Positions 1-5,580 of a DNA stretch of 7,301 bases are shown here, in pieces. The notes beneath the pieces were generated by a model. That model was given only the letters and a program-made list of their open reading frames with translations. It was not told where the DNA came from and ran no database searches. Where the stretch lies: assembly GCA_031127185.1 (NCBI GenBank), contig JARIET010000144.1:1-7301 (forward strand), written 5' to 3'. The position numbers and the translations under genes are program-made. The DNA comes from Gemmatimonadota bacterium (GTDB lineage Bacteria; Gemmatimonadota; Gemmatimonadetes; Gemmatimonadales; Gemmatimonadaceae). How positions within the stretch are numbered: the first letter of the stretch is position 1; every line of letters starts with the position of its first letter.

Positions 1-13
1 GCCGCGCCGTGCA

Positions 14-1066
14 TCACGGCGCTGCCGCCCCTTGTGCCAGTGCAAACGTTGCCACCACCGGACAGTTGATCACGACGCCCACGGCGTGCAGTCCACCGAT
101 GGCCGAATTCGGTGTGCCCGGCATCGCACTGACCACCAGGCCGCGTTCGGCGAACGCGCGCACCTCGCCGAGTGTGATGAGCTTTTCGCGTTGGTTGGCT
201 GCAATGGCGGCCGGTGTCCACATCACGAGATGCAGATCCCAGAGCGGGGAATAGGCGGTGGAAACGCCGCGTTTCCCGGGCGCACCCTCGAGGATGTTCA
301 GCGGCGCCAATCCGTCGAGGAGGGCCGACTGCATGCCCTGCCGGTCCGGTGAGTCGCGTCCTGTTGCGCCGTTGGCAAATGCGACGATGGCGAAGCGCGC
401 GGATCCTGTCGCTGCGGAGGCCGCAGCCGGCGCGTTCGCGAGACTTGCGACCCAGGTCGCGCCTTCGAGCGCCGCCACCATGGGGTCCGACGCTTCGGTC
501 GAGATGTACCAGGCGTGGCGCGCGTCTGCGTAACCCCGTGTGATACGCATCGTGACGTGTTCGCGCACAGCATTCAGTGAAACCACACGGTCGAGGACGT
601 GTCGCTCATCACCAATGATCGGCGCATTGATGACCACGCCGTTGGCCAGTTGCACGAACGGTGAATATCCGGGCTCTCCAACCGACCCGGGTTTGGCGTC
701 GGCTGGAGGGAAGCCGGTTCCGGCCGCCGGCACCACCGATCGCTCGGGCGTGAAGTCGACCCCCGCAGCGTAGTGCAGTTGGCCGTCGGCCCCTTCCGTG
801 GCTGACTGGACACTCGAGGTACCTGCCAGCGCCGCGAGGCGCGGCGCCCAGGAGACCCCGCGTCGCTCGGCGTCAGCGCGGTCCGACGACTCCGTGACGA
901 CGTACCAGACGAGCCGCCGGCCCACCAAGCCCTGATGCAGCGGCAGGGTGACGGTACCCGCCGCAGTGTCGACGCCTGCGGCAGGAGTGAGAGCGAACGT
1001 GGCCGGCGGAACGCGATTGCGCCCGCAGGCCAGCACAAAGAACAGGACAAAACTCAGCTTACGCAT
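14..1066 (-). CDS. Lipoprotein of unknown function with two internal repeats
   Basis: Encodes 350 residues. The start chosen is the ATG at 1064-1066 because it opens directly into a lipoprotein signal peptide: MRK, a hydrophobic stretch (residues 4-13) and the lipobox VLAC with Cys14. It also has a good GGGGA Shine-Dalgarno five bases upstream. The frame stays open for 30 more codons upstream, but that stretch looks like non-coding leader. The mature part is Ala/Gly/Pro-rich and contains two related halves. WYVVTESSD (about 54-62) matches WYISTEASD (186-194), and each is followed by a W-A/V-x-x-L-A segment. GYSPF...GVVINAPI (133-150) matches AYSPL...GVVINCPV (271-338). I do not recognise the family and assign no function. 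It is predicted to be exported and lipid-anchored. No partner gene is visible; the neighbour is divergent. Confidence 0.8.
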   Translation of the reverse strand: MRKLSFVLFFVLACGRNRVPPATFALTPAAGVDTAAGTVTLPLHQGLVGRRLVWYVVTESSDRADAERRGVSWAPRLAALAGTSSVQSATEGADGQLHYAAGVDFTPERSVVPAAGTGFPPADAKPGSVGEPGYSPFVQLANGVVINAPIIGDERHVLDRVVSLNAVREHVTMRITRGYADARHAWYISTEASDPMVAALEGATWVASLANAPAAASAATGSARFAIVAFANGATGRDSPDRQGMQSALLDGLAPLNILEGAPGKRGVSTAYSPLWDLHLVMWTPAAIAANQREKLITLGEVRAFAERGLVVSAMPGTPNSAIGGLHAVGVVINCPVVATFALAQGAAAP

Positions 1067-1071
1067 GTATA

Positions 1072-1076
1072 TCCCC
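1072..1076 (-). promoter_or_regulatory. Ribosome binding site fixing the lipoprotein start
   Basis: Read on the minus strand this is GGGGA, followed by TATAC and then the ATG at 1066. The five-base spacing supports the downstream ATG over the longer open frame that reaches 1156. Confidence 0.6.
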
Positions 1077-1154
1077 GTTGCCGCATGTACCCAATCGTCA
1101 TCGCCAATGGTAGCGTTCTCACCTGCCCGAAACTTGCATCCCGGACCAGTTCCC

Positions 1155-1832
1155 ATGACCGATAACCCAGAACGCCCCGGATTCGTTCCCCTCGCGACCT
1201 ACCGAGAATACCCGGTGGACCAGATGGTGTCGCGCAGTCGCGCCTTTGCCGACGATATGCAGCGGCGGCGCACTGTGCGCCAGTTCAGCGATCGGCCCGT
1301 GCCGCGGGAGGTGATCGACGCGTGCATTGAGACGGCCGGTACCGCACCGAGCGGTGCGCACCAGCAGCCATGGCACTTTGTGGTGGTCAGTGACCCTGCA
1401 ATGAAGCGCGCCATTCGCGACGCCGCGGAGGGCGCAGAGGCGGAGTTCTATTCCACCGCTCCGGCGGCGTGGCTCGCAGCATTGGCCCCGCTGGGTACGG
1501 ACGCCAACAAGCCGTATCTCGAGAAGGCTCCGTACCTCATCGCGGTGTTCGCTGAGCGGTATGGCGTCAACGCAGACGGCTCGCGGCGCACACACTACTA
1601 CGTGCAGGAGTCGGTGGGCATTGCGTCGGGCTTCCTGCTGGCCGCGTTGCACCACGCCGGCCTGGTCACGCTCACGCACACGCCGAGCCCGATGGGATTT
1701 CTCAACAAGGTCCTCGGGCGCCCTGAGAATGAAAAGGCGATGATGCTGGTTGTGGCGGGCTATCCGGCAGCGGACGCGTCCGTGCCCAACATCACGCGCA
1801 AGCCGCTGACGGAGATCGCGACGTATTTGTAG
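1155..1832 (+). CDS. Iodotyrosine deiodinase-like nitroreductase (FMN)
   Basis: Encodes 225 residues of the nitroreductase/flavin reductase superfamily, closest by eye to the iodotyrosine deiodinase (IYD) group. Seen: the FMN-phosphate motif [13 protein letters not shown] (37-49), [10 protein letters not shown] (64-73), KAPYLIAVF (124-132), [24 protein letters not shown] (147-170, of which [13 protein letters not shown] is most diagnostic), [11 protein letters not shown] (174-184), and LGRPENEK followed by VVAGYP near the C-terminus. From knowledge of human IYD, Glu157, Tyr161 and Lys182 in the active-site lid grip the zwitterion of the halotyrosine. The matching residues here are Glu95, Tyr99 and Lys119, with one deletion between the last two. 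Family members use FMN for reductive dehalogenation; some bacterial homologues act on halotyrosines and some reduce nitroaromatics. The ATG at 1155 is chosen because homology begins right after it and an open frame back to 948 lies antisense to the lipoprotein. The N-terminal membrane anchor of vertebrate IYD is absent, so it is probably cytosolic. The true substrate is not known. Confidence 0.88.
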   Translation: MTDNPERPGFVPLATYREYPVDQMVSRSRAFADDMQRRRTVRQFSDRPVPREVIDACIETAGTAPSGAHQQPWHFVVVSDPAMKRAIRDAAEGAEAEFYSTAPAAWLAALAPLGTDANKPYLEKAPYLIAVFAERYGVNADGSRRTHYYVQESVGIASGFLLAALHHAGLVTLTHTPSPMGFLNKVLGRPENEKAMMLVVAGYPAADASVPNITRKPLTEIATYL

Positions 1833-1871
1833 CGGCCACCACTGGTAGCTGAATGGCCTGCGTCGTGGGGA

Positions 1872-1900
1872 TTGACAGCAACATCGCGGGGTCGTAAGGT
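1872..1900 (+). promoter_or_regulatory. Sigma-70-type promoter of the arsR operon
   Basis: A perfect -35 hexamer TTGACA (1872-1877) is followed by a 17-base spacer and the -10-like TAAGGT (1895-1900). Transcription would be expected to begin at about 1906-1908, at or next to the A of the ArsR start codon, so the message may be leaderless. The AAGG within the -10 box also sits eight bases before the ATG and could be read as a ribosome binding site if transcription began further upstream. Confidence 0.6.
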
Positions 1901-1919
1901 AAACCGAATGGTTTACCTT
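1896..1919 (+). promoter_or_regulatory. Perfect inverted repeat, probable ArsR operator
   Basis: Two exact 10-base arms, AAGGTAAACC (1896-1905) and GGTTTACCTT (1910-1919), flank the four bases GAAT. The repeat covers most of the -10 box, the expected transcription start and the first four codons of arsR. ArsR-family dimers typically bind such palindromes at or near their own promoter, so autorepression is the natural inference. The palindrome itself is seen directly; its role is inferred. Confidence 0.7.
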
Positions 1920-2372
1920 GCTCGTTCGCTCGACGCCACCTTTGGCGCATTGGCGGACCCCACGCGCCGGAAGATTCTCCTGCGGCTCGCCCGCAGGGAC
2001 GAGACAATCAAGGCGCTGGCCGGCCAGTTCACGATGACGCTGCCCGCCGTGTCCAAGCATGTGCGCGTACTGCAACGTGCCGGTCTGCTTCGGATCACAC
2101 GCGACGGCCGCGCGAGGCGTACCAGCTTCGTTGGCGCGCCGATGCAGCAGGCGGCGTCGTGGATTGAGCAGTATCGCCCGCTGTGGGAACACCAGTTCGA
2201 CCGACTCGCGCAGTACCTCAACGCCACCACTTCCGGCACCGACGCATGGCCACTGATTCCGCCGAGCCCACACTCGAAATCCGTCGCACCTTCAACGCCC
2301 CGCGCGAACGCGTCTACGCGGCGTGGACCAAGGCGGAAGAACTCCAGCGCTGGAGCGCGCCGGGCGACATGA
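1908..2372 (+). CDS. ArsR-family transcriptional regulator
   Basis: Encodes 154 residues. Residues about 9-105 form a winged-helix domain of the kind paired with SRPBCC proteins: FGALADPTRRKILLRLA (12-28), recognition-helix region MTLPAVSKHVRVLQRAGLL (43-61), a wing with RDGRARR (65-71), and a C-terminal helix WIEQYRPLWEHQFDRLAQYL (85-104). There is no ELCVC-type metal-binding cysteine motif, so this is not the classical arsenic or metal sensor. The domain normally ends near residue 110. Here the frame runs 45 residues further as a Pro/Ser/Arg-rich tail that overlaps the next gene by 127 bases in another frame, so the natural C-terminus is uncertain. The ATG at 1908 lies inside the palindromic operator; an alternative TTG at 1872 would coincide with the -35 box and is rejected. 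First gene of a likely operon with the two downstream genes. Confidence 0.88.
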   Translation: MVYLARSLDATFGALADPTRRKILLRLARRDETIKALAGQFTMTLPAVSKHVRVLQRAGLLRITRDGRARRTSFVGAPMQQAASWIEQYRPLWEHQFDRLAQYLNATTSGTDAWPLIPPSPHSKSVAPSTPRANASTRRGPRRKNSSAGARRAT

Positions 2373-2683
2373 CGGTGCCAACGGCAGAGGTCGACCTGCG
2401 AGTGGGCGGCCGCTACCGGATTGTGATGGAAGCGCCGGACGGCACGCAGCACCGGGCGAGCGGCGTCTACCGAGTGATTGATCCGCCTGCGCGGCTGGCG
2501 TACACCTGGTCCTGGGAGACCCGTCCGGCGATCACCGATACGCTCGTGTCACTCGAGTTCATCGAGCGCGGCGCATCAACTGAAGTGGTGTTGCGCCACT
2601 CGAAGCTGCCGGGCGACGAGGAGCGAACGAGGCACGAACATGGTTGGATCGGCTGCCTCACCAAGTTGTCCACCTTCATCTGA
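2246..2683 (+). CDS. SRPBCC (AHSA1-like) domain protein
   Basis: Encodes 145 residues with the START-like helix-grip fold typical of the AHSA1/SRPBCC proteins that follow ArsR genes. Family hallmarks seen: LEIRRTFNAPRERVYAAWT (10-28), ELQRWSAP (32-39), DLRVGGRYRIVM (50-61), the strand GVYRVIDPPARLAYTW (73-88), VSLEFIERG (101-109), and the C-terminal helix with GWIGCLTKLSTFI (133-145). Such proteins form a hydrophobic ligand-binding cavity; function in this subgroup is mostly undefined. The ATG at 2246 is chosen because homology starts just after it. It lies inside the extended arsR frame, and no strong Shine-Dalgarno is visible, so translation is probably coupled to arsR. DinB follows after 14 bases. 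The ArsR/SRPBCC pairing is very common in bacteria; the ligand is not known. Confidence 0.87.
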   Translation: MATDSAEPTLEIRRTFNAPRERVYAAWTKAEELQRWSAPGDMTVPTAEVDLRVGGRYRIVMEAPDGTQHRASGVYRVIDPPARLAYTWSWETRPAITDTLVSLEFIERGASTEVVLRHSKLPGDEERTRHEHGWIGCLTKLSTFI

Positions 2684-2686
2684 ACC

Positions 2687-2690
2687 GGAG
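2687..2690 (+). promoter_or_regulatory. Ribosome binding site of the DinB-like gene
   Basis: GGAG lies seven bases before the ATG at 2698, in the 14-base gap after the SRPBCC stop. It supports this start over the in-frame ATG at 2644, which lies inside the SRPBCC gene. Confidence 0.6.
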
Positions 2691-2697
2691 CGATCAC

Positions 2698-3198
2698 ATG
2701 TCCGCATCCCCGAAGCAACTGCTCATCGCGGCCCTGAAGGACGAAACCGCCCGTACTCGCCGGCTGCTCAATGCGTTTCCCGCATCGGCCAGCGAAATGC
2801 GGCCGCACGCCACTTCGCAATCAGCTCGCGAGGTCGCGCACACATTGTGCATCGAAGCCGGGGTCAGCATGGCAGCAGTAAATGGCACGCTTGACCTGTC
2901 CAAAATGGGTGCCATGCCGCCAGCACCGGCAACGTGGAGCGAAGTACTCGCGGCGTTTGATGGTGCGTACGCAGGGCTCATCGGCCTGCTCGAACAAACC
3001 GCCGATGCTGAGCTGGACAAGGCCGTGACCTTCATGACCGGGCCGAAGCAGATGGGACCGGTGCCGAAGCTCGCGCTGGTGCAGTTCATGCTCAACGATC
3101 AGATCCATCATCGGGGCCAGTTGTCAGTTTACCTTCGGATGAGCGGCAGCAAGGTGCCTTCCATCTACGGGCCGTCGAAGGACGAGCCCTGGATGTAG
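2698..3198 (+). CDS. DinB-like four-helix-bundle protein
   Basis: Encodes 166 residues, the usual size for the DinB/YfiT-like putative metalloenzyme superfamily. The signature MLNDQIHHRGQLSVYLRMSG spans 131-150 and is characteristic of the last helix. His48 in REVAHTL is the likely first metal ligand and His138 the last. The position four residues before His138, usually His in an HxxxH pair, is Asp134 here. Members bind a divalent metal and several act as thiol-dependent transferases or hydrolases (mycothiol- or bacillithiol-dependent in some lineages), but most, including this one, have no known reaction. The gene is co-directional with ArsR and SRPBCC and 14 bases downstream of the latter, so it is probably under the same autoregulated promoter. 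It ends with a Trp-Met C-terminus at a TAG stop. Confidence 0.85.
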   Translation: MSASPKQLLIAALKDETARTRRLLNAFPASASEMRPHATSQSAREVAHTLCIEAGVSMAAVNGTLDLSKMGAMPPAPATWSEVLAAFDGAYAGLIGLLEQTADAELDKAVTFMTGPKQMGPVPKLALVQFMLNDQIHHRGQLSVYLRMSGSKVPSIYGPSKDEPWM

Positions 3199-3360
3199 CA
3201 GGCCGGGTGTGCCGCCAGGGCCGGCCAAGGTCAGCACCGCTTACCGTACAAACCAACGCAAGGACCGGAACGCCCATCCAAGGGTAAGAGCAGCGCATGC
3301 CAGCCCCGGCACACGGCACAGAGGCAGTGGGACGGACGCGGCACCACAACAGAGGCCAGA
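3199..3360. other. Intergenic spacer between DinB-like and YCII genes
   Basis: 162 bases with no convincing gene. It contains a 6-bp inverted repeat, GGCCGG (3201-3206) and CCGGCC (3221-3226), with a 14-base loop and no T-run. I see no clear promoter boxes, although the YCII gene could be transcribed from here. Confidence 0.4.
3352..3355 (+). promoter_or_regulatory. Ribosome binding site deciding the YCII GTG start
   Basis: GAGG followed by five bases (CCAGA) and then the GTG at 3361. This supports GTG as the real start. Confidence 0.55.
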
Positions 3361-3687
3361 GTGAAGAAGTTTCTCGTGCTGTATCGATCAACCGTGTCAA
3401 CGAAGGACCAGATGGCCGACCTTACTCCAGAGTCCGGCAAGGCCGAAATGGACCGCTGGATGGCCTGGGGTGGAAAGGCGGGCGCGGCGCTTGTCGACTG
3501 GGGCGCTCCGTTGGGAGAAACGGCAGAGCTGAACGGAACGAGCACCGGCGCACATCTGAGCGGCTATTCCATCGTGCAGGCGGAGTCGATGGCTACCGCA
3601 AAAGCCCTGATGGACGGACATCCGCATTACTCGGCGCCGGGAGCATCGATTACGCTCGTCGAGATCATGCCGATGCCGGGGGCGTAG
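3361..3687 (+). CDS. YCII-domain protein
   Basis: Encodes 108 residues matching the YCII-related (DGPF-type) family, small ferredoxin-like alpha/beta proteins that often sit beside ArsR/SRPBCC or sigma-factor genes. Seen: the first strand MKKFLVLYRS (1-10), the helix TPESGKAEMDRWMAWGGKAG (22-41), the strand ALVDWGAPLG (43-52), GYSIVQAESMATAKALMDGH (68-87), and a last strand SITLVEIMPMPG (96-107). His87 and His89 lie where family members carry a conserved His. Biochemical function is unknown for most members. The start is GTG, supported by a well-placed GAGG. A 162-base gap after DinB suggests its own promoter, though read-through from the ArsR operon is possible; no terminator with a T-run lies between them. 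Confidence 0.82.
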   Translation: MKKFLVLYRSTVSTKDQMADLTPESGKAEMDRWMAWGGKAGAALVDWGAPLGETAELNGTSTGAHLSGYSIVQAESMATAKALMDGHPHYSAPGASITLVEIMPMPGA

Positions 3688-3778
3688 GGCGTCAGGCGAT
3701 GTCTGCCAGTGCCCCCGGGGATTCCCAGGTCTTGCCCCGGTGGTGCGCTGGCGCGCAACTCGACATTTTTCAGTCGCG

Positions 3779-3976
3779 ATGGAACCAACCATTTCGACTG
3801 GCACCGACGGCTCGGCGGCCGCGCCCCTCACAGGTGCGGAAGTCGCACAGTGCCCGCTTACTCCGCGCTGGAAGCAGTTCTCCAAGCGCGTGATTCAGCT
3901 TGGGTTCCTCTTCTTCCTTCTGAAAGGAATCGCCTGGCTGGTTGTTGGTGTTATCGCCTGGCGCGGGCTGACCTGA
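3779..3976 (+). CDS. Small single-span membrane protein (hypothetical)
   Basis: A 65-residue frame starting at the ATG at 3779. The first 28 residues are Ala/Thr/Gly-rich. A basic, aromatic turn follows, PRWKQFSKR (29-37), then one hydrophobic segment, VIQLGFLFFLLKGIAWLVVG (38-57) continuing to IAW, then a short RGLT tail. The single Lys-Gly inside the membrane segment and the basic flank on the N-terminal side suggest an N-in orientation, by the positive-inside rule. I do not recognise the family, but the amphipathic-then-hydrophobic layout looks selected rather than random. No good Shine-Dalgarno precedes the ATG; an in-frame start at 3740 would add 13 residues. It ends 21 bases before the convergent end of paaD. 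Without it, 3688-3997 would hold no gene. Confidence 0.55.
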   Translation: MEPTISTGTDGSAAAPLTGAEVAQCPLTPRWKQFSKRVIQLGFLFFLLKGIAWLVVGVIAWRGLT

Positions 3977-3997
3977 TTTCAGTCGCATGGCGGTCGC

Positions 3998-4495
3998 TCA
4001 GATCGCCTTGAACTCCTCAAACGGCTGCGTGCACGCGTTGCAGTAGTGCAGCGCCTTGCAGGCCGTGGACCCGAACTCGCTTCGCGGTGACGTGTTGTCC
4101 GAGCCGCAGAACGGGCAGAGCACCGTCTCGCGCCGCCGCAGCTGCACCGGCGAGTGCACCCCCGAATGACCGGGCGCGGCAATGCCGTAGGCGATCAGCT
4201 TTTCCTTGGCGGCCAAGGGAATCCAGTCGGTCGTCCACGCAGGGGTGAACATGGTGCGCATCTTCGCTCCCGGCATACCGGCGGCGTCCAACGCGGAAAT
4301 GATGTCGTCCTCGATGGTCTTCATCGCCGGGCAGCCGGAGTAGGTCGGCGTGATCACGACGGTCACCGCATCGCCGTCGATCTCCACGTCTCGCACAATC
4401 CCCAGCTCCACCACGCTCAGCACCGGTACCTCGGGATCCTTTACGGTCTCGAGCACACCGTAGACGCGCGCACGCGTCACTTCCGAGTCTACCAC
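3998..4495 (-). CDS. paaD: Phenylacetyl-CoA epoxidase system protein PaaD
   Basis: Encodes 165 residues, matching the usual PaaD (PaaJ) length. PaaD carries a DUF59/MIP18-like domain, in line with a role in Fe-S or metal-centre maturation of the epoxidase system; it is needed in vivo but is not part of the catalytic core. Seen: VKDPEVPVLSVVELGIVRDV (18-37), the motif PTYSGCPAM (50-58) with Cys55, AWTTDWI (86-92), and a C-terminal zinc-ribbon-like part with CPFC (127-130), Cys146, and CNAC (152-155) ending FEEFKAI. The GTG at 4495 is chosen: it overlaps the paaC stop (GTGGTAG), has GGAG four bases upstream, and gives the family length. The open frame continues to 4654 but lies over paaC. Last gene of the operon; no paaE follows. 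Confidence 0.93.
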   Translation of the reverse strand: MVDSEVTRARVYGVLETVKDPEVPVLSVVELGIVRDVEIDGDAVTVVITPTYSGCPAMKTIEDDIISALDAAGMPGAKMRTMFTPAWTTDWIPLAAKEKLIAYGIAAPGHSGVHSPVQLRRRETVLCPFCGSDNTSPRSEFGSTACKALHYCNACTQPFEEFKAI

Positions 4496-5241
4496 TTGGC
4501 TCCGGGGTGCGTCCTCGGCAACACCTGCATCTCCGCGAGCATCACACCAAGGTGCTCGGTGTGAATTCCCGAGCGGCCGCCGCGCTGCTGATACACCTCG
4601 CCGGGCATCCGCAGTGTGGCGCGCGCAATCACGTCGCTCACGTCCCGCATCCACGGATCCTGCAACGTTGACGACTCCACCGCGAACTTCTGCGGCACCA
4701 GCTTCTGCTCGACAGCATCAGTCGTGAACAACTCGCCCGTGTAGCGCCACAGTTCATCCAGCGCATCCTGCGCGCGGCCGTGGCTCTCGTCGGTGCCATC
4801 GCCAAGGCGCACGACCCATTCGGCGCTGTGCCGCACGTGATACCGCGTCTCTTTCAGGGCCTTGGCCGCGATACCGGCCAGATCCGCGTCGGCGCAGGAC
4901 TGCAGCGCCTCCAGTTGGTGCATTGAGTAGACACTGAATAGGAACTGGCGTACGATCGTGAAGCCGAAGTCGCCCTTCGGCAGTTCCACCATGTGCGCGT
5001 TGCGATACCCGCGGTCGGTGCGCAGATAGGCCAGCGCATCGGCGTCGCGCCCTTTGCCTTCCACCGCTCCCGCGCGGCCAAGCAGCAGCGTCGCCTGACC
5101 AACGAGGTCCAGCGCAATGTTCGTGAGCGCGATGTCCTCTTCGAGGATCGGGCCGTGGCCGCACCACTCGCTCAGCCGGTGGCCGAGCACGAGTCGGTCA
5201 TCGCCCAGGCGTTGCAGGTACTCCGCGAACTCCGCGCTCAG
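4489..5241 (-). CDS. paaC: Phenylacetyl-CoA epoxidase subunit PaaC, probable CTG start
   Basis: Encodes 250 residues if started at the CTG at 5241-5239. PaaC is the non-catalytic ferritin-like partner that forms the PaaAC heterodimer core of the 1,2-phenylacetyl-CoA epoxidase. Seen: LQRLGDDRLVLGHRLSEWCG (9-28), LDLVGQA (44-50), KETRYHVRHS (130-139), LWRYTGELF (164-172), and IHTEHLGVMLAEMQVLPR (226-243). The frame has no ATG, GTG or TTG between the upstream stop at 5308-5310 and the GTG at 5190. Starting at that GTG would remove conserved YLQRLGDDRLV, which aligns with the N-terminus of E. coli PaaC. The CTG overlaps the paaB stop as CTGA and has GAGGG four bases upstream, giving a length close to the about 248 residues of E. 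coli PaaC. Translation is probably coupled to paaB. The product is certain; only the start is unusual. Confidence 0.93.
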   Translation of the reverse strand: MSAEFAEYLQRLGDDRLVLGHRLSEWCGHGPILEEDIALTNIALDLVGQATLLLGRAGAVEGKGRDADALAYLRTDRGYRNAHMVELPKGDFGFTIVRQFLFSVYSMHQLEALQSCADADLAGIAAKALKETRYHVRHSAEWVVRLGDGTDESHGRAQDALDELWRYTGELFTTDAVEQKLVPQKFAVESSTLQDPWMRDVSDVIARATLRMPGEVYQQRGGRSGIHTEHLGVMLAEMQVLPRTHPGAKW

Positions 5242-5540
5242 AAAACCCTCACGCCCTGCGGCACCTTGTAGAACTGGGGGTGCCGGTAAGCCTTGTCGTT
5301 GCCCGGTTCAAAGAACGGCCCCATGTCCTCGGGTGTGGAAGCCGTGATCTGATCCGACGGCACCACCCAGAGGCTCACCGCTTCGTTGCGCCGGGCGTAC
5401 ACATCGCGGGCGTTCTGCAGCGCCATTTCGGCGTCAGCGGCGTGCACGCTCCCCGCATGCTCGTGGGGGCCGCCTCCAGGCGGCTGAGTGAATACCTCCC
5501 ACAACTTGTGGCTGGTGGATCCAGAGTCTGACGCGCTCAT
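5238..5540 (-). CDS. paaB: Phenylacetyl-CoA epoxidase subunit PaaB
   Basis: Encodes 100 residues, close to the about 95 of E. coli PaaB. PaaB bridges PaaAC dimers and is required for the epoxidase to be active. Family hallmarks seen: LWEVFTQPPGGGPHEHAGSV (13-32), HAADAEMALQNARDVYARRN (33-52), VSLWVVPSDQI (55-65), and the C-terminal PFFEPGNDKAYRHPQFYKVP (75-94). The loop carries a Pro-Pro-Gly-Gly-Gly stretch where proteobacterial forms have RSKxGL. The ATG at 5540 is chosen because homology begins shortly after it and GGA lies six bases upstream. The frame stays open further upstream only across the end of paaA. It lies 40 bases after paaA and its stop overlaps the paaC start. Confidence 0.94.
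   Translation of the reverse strand: MSASDSGSTSHKLWEVFTQPPGGGPHEHAGSVHAADAEMALQNARDVYARRNEAVSLWVVPSDQITASTPEDMGPFFEPGNDKAYRHPQFYKVPQGVRVF
5246..5250 (-). promoter_or_regulatory. Ribosome binding site in front of the paaC CTG start
   Basis: On the minus strand GAGGG is followed by TTTT and then CTGA, where CTG begins paaC and TGA ends paaB. The site lies inside the last codons of paaB and supports re-initiation at the CTG. Confidence 0.55.
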
Positions 5541-5580
5541 GCCGTTTCCGTCGTTACCGTGTGTTCCGTGTGCGTAGTTC

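Noticed and set aside
1067..1156. Upstream extension of the lipoprotein frame to 1156
   Set aside because: It would bury the signal peptide and lipobox inside the protein; the downstream ATG has a good ribosome binding site.
1834..1858. Hairpin GGCCA...TGGCC after the nitroreductase stop as a terminator
   Set aside because: Only a 5-bp stem with a long loop and no T-run.
1119..2273. Long minus-strand open frame (384 codons) across the nitroreductase and arsR
   Set aside because: It lies antisense to two well-supported genes, is Arg/His-rich with no recognisable domain, and is a typical GC-rich shadow frame.
3201..3226. GGCCGG...CCGGCC inverted repeat after the DinB-like gene as a terminator
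   Set aside because: Short stem, 14-base loop and no following T-run; could be chance in GC-rich DNA.
3744..3770. TGCGC/GCGCA hairpin followed by TTTTT as a terminator for the YCII gene
   Set aside because: The stem is only five pairs and the T-run begins eight bases after it, too far for a standard intrinsic terminator.
3297..3893. Plus-strand frame of 198 codons over the YCII gene
   Set aside because: It is out of frame with the conserved YCII protein and its translation shows no domain.
4496..4654. Upstream extension of the paaD frame
   Set aside because: It overlaps paaC, has no homology to PaaD, and would exceed the family length; the GTG at 4495 explains the gene.
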